Origin: Bacteroidota bacterium
GTDB taxonomy: Bacteria; Bacteroidota; Bacteroidia; Bacteroidales; Dysgonomonadaceae
Length of the DNA: 64,000 bases
Assembly (NCBI GenBank): GCA_023424395.1
Contig: JAFADY010000020.1
Coordinates: forward strand, 1-64,000
Direction: 5' to 3'
The notes under the pieces: model-generated
Seen by the model: only the letters and a program-made list of their open reading frames with translations
Told to the model about the DNA's origin: nothing
Database searches by the model: none
Position numbers and translations under genes: made by a program
Shown: positions 26,596 through 34,296 of the stretch, piece by piece
Numbering within the stretch: the first letter of the stretch is position 1
Layout of the letters: the number at the start of each line of letters is the position of its first letter

Positions 26596-27740
26596 AAATA
26601 CTTGCAGACGCGCATATTCCGTATCTTCAAGGCGTTGCCGAACAATTCGGCGAGGTAGAATACTTGCCGGGCAACAAGTTCGATAAAAACAGTATAAAAG
26701 ACAAAGATGCTCTCATCGTTAGAACCGTAACGCATTTTGGGGAAGAGATGTTGAGAGGCTCCGATGTAAAACTTATCTGTTCGGCAACCATCGGATTCGA
26801 TCATATTGACACCGCATATTGTGACGCGCACCATATCGCGTGGCGAACAGCGCCGGGCTGCAATGCCAATTCCGTGGAACAATATGTAACAGCTTCGCTA
26901 TTGTATTTATCGGATAAATATGATTTTGACTTATCCGGTAAAACAATTGGAATTGTTGGTGTGGGCAACGTGGGAAGCAAGGTTGAAAAAGCGTGCAAAA
27001 AATTAGGCCTGAACGTGCTTTTAAACGACCCGCCGAGAGAAGAGAGTGAAAATGGAAGAGAGGGAGACGGGTTGACGGAGAGACCGGGTGAAAAGACGGT
27101 TTTTGTAGATTTTGAAAAAATCAAACGGGAAGCGGATATAATTACTTTTCACACGCCCTTAACAAAAGAAGGAAAATATAAAACATATCACTTGGCAGAT
27201 GAACTTTTCTTTGAAACAGTTGCCAGAAAACCCTTTATCATTAACGCTGCACGTGGCGGCGTGGTGGATAATCCGGCGTTAAAATCGGCTTTAAGAACAG
27301 GAAAAATTGCCGGCGCAGTTATCGACTGCTGGGAAAACGAACTCAATATCGATACGGAACTCTTGGAAATGGTAGATATTGCCACACCGCACATTGCCGG
27401 ATATTCTGCCGACGGCAAATGGACGGCGACTAAAATGTCACTCGAAAACCTGAATGAGTTTTTTAAATTGGGAATCCATCCCATGAAATTAGCATCTCTG
27501 CCCCAACCCGAAAATCCGGTTATCAATTTGAAAGACATAGAGCCTGACAAACAATTAGCTCATGCCGTTTGGCAAACTTACAATCCAATGATCGAAACGG
27601 AAAACTTAAAAGCCAATCCCGAAAAATTCTATTGGTTTCGCTCCAATTATCCGCTACGCCGGGAATATTATACCTATGAAGTAAAAAACGCAAATCCTGA
27701 AATTATTCCTGTTTTAAAGAAACTTGGGTTTAGCATATAA
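26592..27740 (+). CDS. pdxB: 4-phosphoerythronate dehydrogenase (vitamin B6 biosynthesis)
   Basis: The 382-residue protein is a D-2-hydroxyacid dehydrogenase of the PdxB type, starting MKILADAHIPYLQ and carrying the PdxB dimerisation domain at the C terminus (from about 290). It shows the NAD site TIGIVGVGNVGSKV (about 118-131), the catalytic Arg in NAARGGVVDN, the Glu in the following ENELNID segment, and the His in ATPHIAGYS. An unusual charged stretch rich in Glu, Arg and Gly sits near residues 150-170. The start overlaps the SGNH gene. An ATG at 26562 in the same frame lies inside that gene and is not used. Confidence 0.9.
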   Translation: MKILADAHIPYLQGVAEQFGEVEYLPGNKFDKNSIKDKDALIVRTVTHFGEEMLRGSDVKLICSATIGFDHIDTAYCDAHHIAWRTAPGCNANSVEQYVTASLLYLSDKYDFDLSGKTIGIVGVGNVGSKVEKACKKLGLNVLLNDPPREESENGREGDGLTERPGEKTVFVDFEKIKREADIITFHTPLTKEGKYKTYHLADELFFETVARKPFIINAARGGVVDNPALKSALRTGKIAGAVIDCWENELNIDTELLEMVDIATPHIAGYSADGKWTATKMSLENLNEFFKLGIHPMKLASLPQPENPVINLKDIEPDKQLAHAVWQTYNPMIETENLKANPEKFYWFRSNYPLRREYYTYEVKNANPEIIPVLKKLGFSI

Positions 27741-27752
27741 ATAGTTGGTCTA

Positions 27753-27996
27753 TTCTAACCCGCCCGCTTCGCTCGTCTCCTTTAGCAAAAGGGGACAGTA
27801 ACGCCGATGATACTACTCACCACCAGTAAGATTTTTGAGCCCGTAGCTCTTCCCTTAGCCTCTCTCCCAACCTCTCTCCACAAGAGAGAGGAGCACGGGC
27901 AGCAGTTATTCGAAGTTCGCCAAAGTCTCTCCCTTTAGGGGAGAGATTTAGAGAGGGGTCGGGAAGTACCCCGCTCTGCGGGGGGAAGGGTTAGAA
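27753..27996. repeat. Dispersed composite inverted-repeat element, copy 2
   Basis: The 300 bases after pdxB hold no gene. They contain a 244 bp unit bounded by perfect 9 bp inverted repeats, TTCTAACCC (27753-27761) and its reverse complement (27988-27996). Nested hairpins inside include CCTTTAGCAAAAGG, GCCCGT...ACGGGC around CCTCTCT...AGAGAGG, CTCTCCCTTTAGGGGAGAG, and CCCCGCTCTGCGGGG. The overall design and the CCTTTAGCAAAAGGGGA core match the element at 4460-4605. Confidence 0.65.
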
Positions 27997-28040
27997 ATAT
28001 ATATTTTAACCAACGCATTTATTTTGCTTAAAACAATATT

Positions 28041-28316
28041 TCAATAAACCACTTGCACTTCAACATTGCAATTCCGATTAACCCAAACGGTATCGAAATC
28101 GGCAATTTCGTATCTCTTGCCTTTGTAAATGTAGTATTGTCGTGGAGGGATATTTTTTGAATTCTCATCTATAATTTGAGGCATTCTGTTATCGATCATC
28201 ATTTCCGGACAATCTTGTATTTTATCTGCAACGGATAAAGACGCATTCCGTTTGCAATTACATCCGGCAAAAAACAATAAAATTGCCGATACGATTAAAA
28301 TATTTTTCATTTTCAT
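28041..28316 (-). CDS. Small lipoprotein of unknown function
   Basis: The 91-residue protein starts with a signal peptide and lipobox FFAGC (Cys19), and has a short mature domain with Cys pairs (CNCK near the N terminus, NRNCN near the C terminus) and YYIYKGKRYEIADFDTVWV. The start could also be the second Met two codons downstream. No family is recognised. Confidence 0.6.
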   Translation of the reverse strand: MKMKNILIVSAILLFFAGCNCKRNASLSVADKIQDCPEMMIDNRMPQIIDENSKNIPPRQYYIYKGKRYEIADFDTVWVNRNCNVEVQVVY

Positions 28317-28429
28317 TCAAATTATGCGTTACCCATATAAAACTTCCCTGATTCCCCTTTTGTTCAAACGTAAATTTCTAAAAATACCTAAATATCACAT
28401 CCGCGTTTTTTCTTTCAGCGAAAAAGAGG

Positions 28430-28437
28430 TATTTTTG
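28430..28437 (+). promoter_or_regulatory. -7 element for the TPR lipoprotein gene
   Basis: TATTTTTG lies 69 bases upstream of the ATG at 28506. No good -33 box was seen. Confidence 0.4.
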
Positions 28438-28505
28438 TTTTGCTTTGTTAATAAGATGCATAAACAAGAAATCAAATACGATAAAAATCAATAAAAATAC
28501 AAACA

Positions 28506-30206
28506 ATGAGAAAAAAAACGCTTCCCTTATCGGCTCTTGCCCTCACGATATTTGCCTTTTTAGCAACTTCGTGCAGCAACTTAAAACCATTGGCATCGTC
28601 TAATTTCAACGCTACTCCGGCGCCGCTTGAAACGGTGGGAAATGAAATTCCGGTTACGGTGAACGGGACTTTCCCCGAAAAATGGTTCAACAAAAACGCC
28701 ACCGTCCGCATCACGCCGGTGCTGAAATATGCAGGTACAAAAGAAACATACGCCACTTCACAAACTTACCAAGGCGAGAACGTTTCGGGCAATGCCATTG
28801 AAATTCCCTACACGAGAGGCGGAAATTTCAGCATGAACTTTAAATTTCCGTACCAACCCGAAATGTTGGCGTCGGAACTACTGATGAGATTCGATGCAAA
28901 AATCAAAAACAAGCAAATAAAACTTCCCGATGTAAAAGTTGCCGATGGCGTTATCGCCACATCGGCTTTGGCAAGCCCTCAAACTACTACCCCATCTGTT
29001 GCCGACGACGGATTTCAGCGTATTATCAAGCAAGCGCAGGATGCCAATATCCATTTTGTGATACAACAAGCCAACTTGCGTGCGAGCGAACTAAACAAAG
29101 CCGATATGCAAACGTGGAAACAACGGGTGCAAGAAGCTTTTAACGACCCAAGACAAAACCTGGACATTGAAGTTTCGGCTTATGCCTCTCCCGATGGAGG
29201 ACTTACTTTAAATGAGCGTTTGGCAGAACAGCGCGAAAGAAATACCACCCAATATTTAGAATCGGAACTCAAACGAAACAGGATAAACGCTCCGGTAAGC
29301 GCGCATTACACCGCGCAAGATTGGGAAGGTTTCCGCCAATTGGTCGAAGCATCCGATCTGCAGGACAAAGACCTTGTTTTGAGAGTCCTTTCCATGTATC
29401 CCGATCCTGAAACACGCGAACGCGAAATAAAAAACATTTCTTTTGTTTATAACGATTTGGCAGAAGTTATTCTTCCGCAATTGCGCCGTTCGCGCGTTAC
29501 GGCAAACATTGAGATCATCGGAAAATCCGACGATGAAATTAGGGGATTCTGGCAAAACGATCCACAAAAACTCAGCGTGGAAGAATTGCTTTATGCATCG
29601 ACATTAACCAACTCTCCCGAAGAAAAAGAAAAAATCTATCAATACGCAACCGTTCACTTTCCGCAAGATTACAGGGGATGGAATAATTTAGGCACGGTTT
29701 ATTATTCCCGAAACGAAATAAACAGCGCCAAGCAAGCTTTCGATCGTGCTGCGTTAGTTGCGCCCAACGCTGCGGAAGTAAACGTCAATAAAGCGTTGCT
29801 GTCTTTAATGGACGGCAATACCGACACCGCAAGAGAACTGCTCGGAAGTTCATCCGGAGCCAGGAATCTGGAAGATGCCATGGGATTGCTTTATTTAATG
29901 GAAGGCAGTTACAACCAGGCGGTAGACGCGTTCGGCGACACAAAATCGAATAACGCCGCTTTGACGCAGTTGCTCACAAGAAATTACAACGATGCCGAAA
30001 GAACGCTTCAAGCCATTGAAAATCCCGATGCAACCACTTATTACCTCATGGCAATCCTCGGCTCAAGAACCAATAATTTCAGTAACGTTATCGCCAATTT
30101 ACGCTCTGCCATCACAATGGACAGCACATTGGCAAACAAAGCGCTCAACGATCTGGAATTCGCCAAATACAGAACAAACTCCGATTTCACCGGCTTGGTT
30201 AGATAA
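28506..30206 (+). CDS. Lipoprotein with OmpA-like domain and TPR repeats
   Basis: The 566-residue protein begins with a lipoprotein signal (lipobox ATSC, Cys23). The N-terminal part (about 25-170) is beta-rich. A middle region (about 180-340) resembles OmpA-C peptidoglycan-binding folds, with VSAYASPDGGLTLNERLAEQ followed by an R-rich helix, the pattern SPDG..xxN..LSxxRA. The C-terminal third (about 360-540) is helical TPR-like, with FPQDYRGWNNLGTVYYSRNE. Proteins of this design are found in many Bacteroidales and are thought to link the outer membrane to peptidoglycan. The exact function is unknown. Confidence 0.75.
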   Translation: MRKKTLPLSALALTIFAFLATSCSNLKPLASSNFNATPAPLETVGNEIPVTVNGTFPEKWFNKNATVRITPVLKYAGTKETYATSQTYQGENVSGNAIEIPYTRGGNFSMNFKFPYQPEMLASELLMRFDAKIKNKQIKLPDVKVADGVIATSALASPQTTTPSVADDGFQRIIKQAQDANIHFVIQQANLRASELNKADMQTWKQRVQEAFNDPRQNLDIEVSAYASPDGGLTLNERLAEQRERNTTQYLESELKRNRINAPVSAHYTAQDWEGFRQLVEASDLQDKDLVLRVLSMYPDPETREREIKNISFVYNDLAEVILPQLRRSRVTANIEIIGKSDDEIRGFWQNDPQKLSVEELLYASTLTNSPEEKEKIYQYATVHFPQDYRGWNNLGTVYYSRNEINSAKQAFDRAALVAPNAAEVNVNKALLSLMDGNTDTARELLGSSSGARNLEDAMGLLYLMEGSYNQAVDAFGDTKSNNAALTQLLTRNYNDAERTLQAIENPDATTYYLMAILGSRTNNFSNVIANLRSAITMDSTLANKALNDLEFAKYRTNSDFTGLVR

Positions 30207-30231
30207 TCACGGGGTTAATTCTATTTTATTC

Positions 30232-30267
30232 AAAGGAATCACACTTGAAGCGTGTGGTTCCTTTTTT
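30232..30267 (+). terminator. Rho-independent terminator
   Basis: AAAGGAATCACAC (30232-30244) pairs with GTGTGGTTCCTTT with minor mismatches around a short loop, followed by a T-run. It ends the TPR lipoprotein unit. Confidence 0.8.
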
Positions 30268-30333
30268 CTTTTAAAACCTTACAGGGATTGCAAAAATACC
30301 TGACTAATATTCACAACTGATTTAAAAAACTCG

Positions 30334-30341
30334 TACATTTG
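30334..30341 (+). promoter_or_regulatory. -7 element for the HAMP-sensor/trkH operon
   Basis: TACATTTG lies 25 bases before the ATG at 30367. Confidence 0.5.
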
Positions 30342-30366
30342 TCGCGTCTAAAAAACAAGGAAAAAT

Positions 30367-31137
30367 ATGTTTAAGTCACTCCGCACGAAGATTTTTTTCA
30401 GTTTTCTACTCTTGGTTCTTATGCTCCTCACCGCAGGTGTCATGTCTATTTTGGAATTCCGAAATGTAGGAAATTCCGTAAGCACGGTATTAAAAAATAA
30501 CTATCAATCGGTTGAATCGGCTAAAGTTATGTTGGATGCTTTGGAACGCGAAGACAGCGGCATTTTGATGTGGATGTTGGATGAAACCGAGGAGGGCGAA
30601 GCATCCATTCATGCATCGGATTCCATCATGAAAGCCGCCATACAAACCGCTAAAGAAAACATAACGGAAAAAAATGAAGACATATATATAGCCGATATTA
30701 TCAAACATTACGAATGGTATAGCAACGGTGTTTTTGAAATTATCCGTTCAAATGCCGATATGCAGGAAAACAAAGCCAAATATTCGGGAGAACTCGCTAC
30801 CCACTTTGCGAATACAAGAGTTGCTATCAACGGCCTTATGAACCTCAATCAAGGCCTTATTTACGAACAATCCAATAAAATGATTAACAATTCGCAACGA
30901 GCCATGATGCCCGCCATCATATCGGTTATTGCCGCCATTTTATTTGCCGTTTTGTTGAATTTCTTTATTTCGATTTTTTTTATCAATCCGGTACACAGGC
31001 TTATTAACGAAATAAAAGTTTTCTATCCTGAAAAAGGGACGATCAATGCCAGAATTACATCGGACGATGAAATAAAAACCCTCGAAAACGAGATAAACAG
31101 CCTTATTACAAGTACGTTGCGTAACAATAAGCCGTAG
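30367..31137 (+). CDS. Membrane sensor-like protein with HAMP region, no output domain
   Basis: The 256-residue protein has a membrane helix at 10-30, an extracytoplasmic helical region of about 155 residues that looks like a four-helix-bundle ligand domain (4HB_MCP-like), a second membrane helix near 180-202, and a HAMP-like segment (about 203-250, with INPVHRLINEIKVF and DDEIKTLENEINSL). It stops there, so it lacks a kinase, cyclase or methyl-accepting domain. Its stop is separated by one base from the trkH start. A role in sensing for TrkH or another partner is an inference. Confidence 0.65.
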   Translation: MFKSLRTKIFFSFLLLVLMLLTAGVMSILEFRNVGNSVSTVLKNNYQSVESAKVMLDALEREDSGILMWMLDETEEGEASIHASDSIMKAAIQTAKENITEKNEDIYIADIIKHYEWYSNGVFEIIRSNADMQENKAKYSGELATHFANTRVAINGLMNLNQGLIYEQSNKMINNSQRAMMPAIISVIAAILFAVLLNFFISIFFINPVHRLINEIKVFYPEKGTINARITSDDEIKTLENEINSLITSTLRNNKP

Positions 31138-31138
31138 G

Positions 31139-32587
31139 ATGAGAGCAAGTGCCATTATAAAATATTTGGGATATGTGTTGCTGTTTAACGCACTGTTCAT
31201 GTATATTTCGGCGGCAATATCTTTTTTTCTGAAAGAAACTTCCTTGGTTCCGTTGCTTTACAGCGCTATTGTTTGCACCATAATAGGGTTTTTCCCGCAA
31301 ATATTTGTGGGAAAGATCGATGAAATTCATTTCCACGAAGGCATGGCTATCAGTGTTTTCGGATGGCTGGCCACGTGTATTACGGGAGCAATACCCTACT
31401 TTATGTGGGGCGGCGATTTCACCATCGCTAACGCTTTTTTCGAGAGCACCGCCGGTTATACCACCACAGGCTCTACCATACTTTCAGATATAGAAAGTTT
31501 ACCCAAAGGGCTTCTTTTCTGGCGTTCCGCCACGCATTTCATCGGCGGGATGGGAATTATTTTATTCGTTCTTCTGGTGTTACCCAACGCGCGGGCAGCC
31601 CGGTCAAGTATTTATCGCTCCGAAGTTTCGGGTTTGTCGATGCTTAATTTTCAGACGCGTACGCGTGAGATCGGCAAGATCATAGCTATTGTTTACGTAA
31701 GCTTAACGCTGCTGGAAACGGTAATACTGTGGGTGTTCGGCATGTCGTTTTTCGATGCCATTTGCCATTCTTTCGGCACCTTGGCAACAGGAGGTTTTTC
31801 TACCAAAAACAACAGTATTGCTTACTATGACAGCGTTTGGATAGAAATTACCATCAGCTTTTTTATGCTTTTGGGAGGTATGCACTTCGGGTTGATCTAC
31901 GCAACTTTTAGAAGGAAAAAACACAACTTGTTATCGTCAAAAGTGGTGAGGGCTTATTTATTGGTTGTTTTTATCGGCATACTGGTTGTTGCGGCAAAAC
32001 TCACCAATGATGATGTCTATAATTTGTGGGAATCGATAAGGGTGGCATCTTTTCAGGTAATTTCGCTGGTAACGACTACCGGTTTCGCGACTGTTGACAC
32101 ATCGGTTTGGCCGAGTTTTACGATTATCATCCTCAGTTATTTTTCCATACAATGCGCCATGGTGGGTTCAACTACCGGCGGGCTAAAATTCGACAGGATT
32201 TATCTGTTTTTTCAGACATTATACAAACAAATTAAGCAAACCAAGCATCCGAGCGCTATGTTCGTTTCCAGAATGGACGGAGTTTCCATCACCGAAGATA
32301 TGGAATCGCAAACGCTTGTGTATATCGTTGTTTACGTGCTCATCCTTTTATTATCCACACTTGCATTATCGATGCTGAATTTAGATAACATGACCTCATT
32401 CTCCGCCTCTTTCGCCACGTTGGGTACGGTGGGCCCCGGCTTTGGAGAAACCATCGGTTCCATGGGGAACTATGGCTCCCTACCCGATTCGGCAAAATAT
32501 ATTTTATCGGGCAATATGCTGCTGGGGCGTTTGGAAATTATGAACGTTATCGCGCTTTTCATGATACTCGCTTCTAAAAACAAATAG
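31139..32587 (+). CDS. trkH: TrkH-family potassium uptake protein
   Basis: The 482-residue protein is a polytopic K+ transporter with four pore-loop selectivity segments: TAGYTTTGSTIL, GTLATGGFSTKN, LVTTTGFATVD and LGTVGPGFGE. These are the four filter repeats of the TrkH/TrkG/KtrB superfamily, each centred on a Gly. It normally works with a cytoplasmic TrkA NAD-binding subunit, which is not in this window. It is co-transcribed with the HAMP-type membrane protein upstream. Confidence 0.9.
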   Translation: MRASAIIKYLGYVLLFNALFMYISAAISFFLKETSLVPLLYSAIVCTIIGFFPQIFVGKIDEIHFHEGMAISVFGWLATCITGAIPYFMWGGDFTIANAFFESTAGYTTTGSTILSDIESLPKGLLFWRSATHFIGGMGIILFVLLVLPNARAARSSIYRSEVSGLSMLNFQTRTREIGKIIAIVYVSLTLLETVILWVFGMSFFDAICHSFGTLATGGFSTKNNSIAYYDSVWIEITISFFMLLGGMHFGLIYATFRRKKHNLLSSKVVRAYLLVVFIGILVVAAKLTNDDVYNLWESIRVASFQVISLVTTTGFATVDTSVWPSFTIIILSYFSIQCAMVGSTTGGLKFDRIYLFFQTLYKQIKQTKHPSAMFVSRMDGVSITEDMESQTLVYIVVYVLILLLSTLALSMLNLDNMTSFSASFATLGTVGPGFGETIGSMGNYGSLPDSAKYILSGNMLLGRLEIMNVIALFMILASKNK

Positions 32588-32595
32588 AAAAATTG

Positions 32596-32603
32596 TATCT
32601 TTG
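32596..32603 (+). promoter_or_regulatory. -7 element of the tyrS promoter
   Basis: TATCTTTG lies 8 bases after the trkH stop and about 115 bases before the tyrS ATG, giving a long 5' leader. Confidence 0.5.
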
Positions 32604-32611
32604 CAATCTTT

Positions 32612-32698
32612 TAATGAGATTGATAGAGATTGATTAGATTGAAGTCAAATCCGACTTCTTAAAATCAATCTTTCTCAATCTGATTCAATCTTTTTTCG
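32612..32698 (+). promoter_or_regulatory. Structured leader upstream of tyrS
   Basis: A pair of long complementary arms, TTAATGAGATTGATAG... with GAAGTC at its inner end (to about 32645) and GACTTC to CAATC (about 32656-32691), forms an extended imperfect hairpin, closed by a T-run TTTTTTCGAT. It lies between the -7 box at 32596 and the tyrS ATG at 32719. It could be the terminator of trkH, an attenuator of tyrS, or both. Confidence 0.5.
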
Positions 32699-32718
32699 AT
32701 CTAAAAATTTATTATATA

Positions 32719-34011
32719 ATGAACTTTGTAGAAGAACTTCGCTGGCGCGGCATGATACACGATGTGATGCCCGGAACCGAAGAACAGTTACTGAAAGAAC
32801 GCACTGCCGGATACGTGGGAATCGACCCCACTGCCGATTCACTGCACATAGGACACCTTGTAGGCGTGATGATGCTGCGTCATTTGCAACGCGCTGGGCA
32901 CACACCAATCGCTCTTGTTGGCGGCGCCACCGGAATGATCGGCGATCCGTCCATGAAGTCGTCTGAGCGCAATTTGCTGGACGAGGAAACGCTGCGGCAT
33001 AATCAGGAAGCCATTAAAAGACAATTATCTAAATTCCTCGATTTTGAGAGCGATATGCCCAACAAAGCCCTTTTGGTGAATAATTACGACTGGATGAAAA
33101 ATTACTCGTTCCTTTCGTTTATCCGCGACATCGGCAAACATATTACCGTGAATTACATGATGGCGAAAGATTCCGTAAAAAAACGCTTGAGCGGAGAATC
33201 GAGCGAGGGAATGTCGTTTACCGAATTTTCGTACCAATTGTTACAAGGTTACGATTTTCTGCACCTGTATCGCGATTACGGCTGCCGTTTACAAATGGGC
33301 GGTTCCGACCAATGGGGCAATATTACCACCGGAACGGAACTCATCCGCCGCGTTGAAGGCGGCGAAGCGTTCGCGCTGGTTTGTCCGCTCATAACAAAAG
33401 CCGACGGCGGCAAATTCGGAAAAACCGAAAGCGGCAACGTTTGGCTCGACCGCCGATACACCTCGCCTTACAAATTTTACCAATTTTGGCTGAACGTAAG
33501 CGATGCCGACGCGGAGAAATACATCAAAATTTTCACATCGTTACAAAAGGAGGAGATCAATGCGCTTGTTGCGGAGCAACAAGCAGCGCCGCATTTGCGG
33601 CCGCTGCAAAAATGGCTCGCCGAAGAAGTAACGGTTATGGTTCACTCGCGCCAGGAATACGATATGGCCGTGAGCGCGTCGGAAATTTTATTCGGCAGAG
33701 CTACATCGGAGACACTGCGCTCTATTGATGAGGAGACTTTCTTGCAGGTTTTTGAAGGCGTTCCGCAGTTTTCTGTATCGAAAGATAAACTTGCCGAAGG
33801 CATAAAAGCAGTTGAGCTTTTAACGGACGATGCCGCCGTTTTCCCTTCAAAAGGAGAAATGCGCAAGACCGTTCAGGCCGGCGGAGTTTCCCTCAACAAA
33901 GACAAACTGGAAGATTTTGAAACAGTTATCGACCATTCTCACCTTATCGGCGGGAAGTATATTTTGGCGCAACGCGGCAAAAAGAATTACTTTTTGCTTA
34001 TTGCCGATTGA
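32719..34011 (+). CDS. tyrS: Tyrosine--tRNA ligase
   Basis: The 430-residue protein charges tRNA-Tyr. It has the class I HIGH motif at 43-46 in DSLHIGHLVG, the tyrosine-binding segment QLLQGYDFLHLY, the specificity region QMGGSDQWGNITTG, and the second class I motif in the form KFGKT at 232-236. An S4 RNA-binding domain follows (about 365-430). Length and motifs are those of bacterial TyrRS. The leader upstream contains a long hairpin with a terminal T-run. Confidence 0.96.
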   Translation: MNFVEELRWRGMIHDVMPGTEEQLLKERTAGYVGIDPTADSLHIGHLVGVMMLRHLQRAGHTPIALVGGATGMIGDPSMKSSERNLLDEETLRHNQEAIKRQLSKFLDFESDMPNKALLVNNYDWMKNYSFLSFIRDIGKHITVNYMMAKDSVKKRLSGESSEGMSFTEFSYQLLQGYDFLHLYRDYGCRLQMGGSDQWGNITTGTELIRRVEGGEAFALVCPLITKADGGKFGKTESGNVWLDRRYTSPYKFYQFWLNVSDADAEKYIKIFTSLQKEEINALVAEQQAAPHLRPLQKWLAEEVTVMVHSRQEYDMAVSASEILFGRATSETLRSIDEETFLQVFEGVPQFSVSKDKLAEGIKAVELLTDDAAVFPSKGEMRKTVQAGGVSLNKDKLEDFETVIDHSHLIGGKYILAQRGKKNYFLLIAD

Positions 34012-34037
34012 CGTTTCGTAAAAATCCAACGGTTTGT

Positions 34038-34068
34038 TTTGTTAATTACAAATATTATAGTACTTTTG
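34038..34068 (+). promoter_or_regulatory. Promoter of tRNA-Gln
   Basis: TTTG at 34038-34041 and TACTTTTG at 34061-34068 are separated by 19 bases, the best match to the Bacteroidota -33/-7 promoter in the window. It lies 28 bases before the tRNA. Confidence 0.75.
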
Positions 34069-34096
34069 CAACGCTTTTCACGAAGCAATGAAGGAT

Positions 34097-34167
34097 TGTC
34101 CCATGGTGTAATGGTAGCACATCTGATTTTGGTTCAGCCAGTCTAGGTTCGAGTCCTGGTGGGACAA
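34097..34167 (+). tRNA. tRNA-Gln (anticodon TTG)
   Basis: A cloverleaf can be drawn. The acceptor stem is TGTCCCA with TGGGACA. The D arm holds GTGTAATGGTAGCAC. The anticodon arm is CTGA with loop TTTTGGT and TCAG, placing TTG at the anticodon, which reads CAA/CAG. The T arm contains GGTTCGAGTCC. No CCA is encoded. It is followed by a terminator. Confidence 0.95.
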
Positions 34168-34172
34168 CAAAA

Positions 34173-34209
34173 AAAAGACAACAGATTAAATATTCTTGTT
34201 GTCTTTTTT
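34173..34209 (+). terminator. Terminator of tRNA-Gln
   Basis: AAAAGACAACA (34173-34183) pairs with TGTTGTCTTTT, followed by T residues. The stem begins 5 bases after the tRNA. Confidence 0.8.
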
Positions 34210-34236
34210 GTTTTTAGAAAATAGGCGGCTAAAATT

Positions 34237-34275
34237 AAACCGCGCCCGAACCAAAAAGGCCGGGCGCGGTTTTTT
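34237..34275. terminator. Bidirectional terminator between tRNA-Gln and the BACON lipoprotein
   Basis: A perfect 12 bp stem, AAACCGCGCCCG (34237-34248) with its reverse complement (34261-34272), is flanked by T-rich sequence on both strands. It serves the minus-strand lipoprotein gene ending at 34297. Confidence 0.8.
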
Positions 34276-34296
34276 ATAGAATATGTTTTTTATTTC

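Noticed and set aside
31703..31924. Minus-strand frames within trkH and other large genes
   Set aside because: These lie inside conserved coding sequence in the other strand and carry no domain or signal. They were treated as non-coding.
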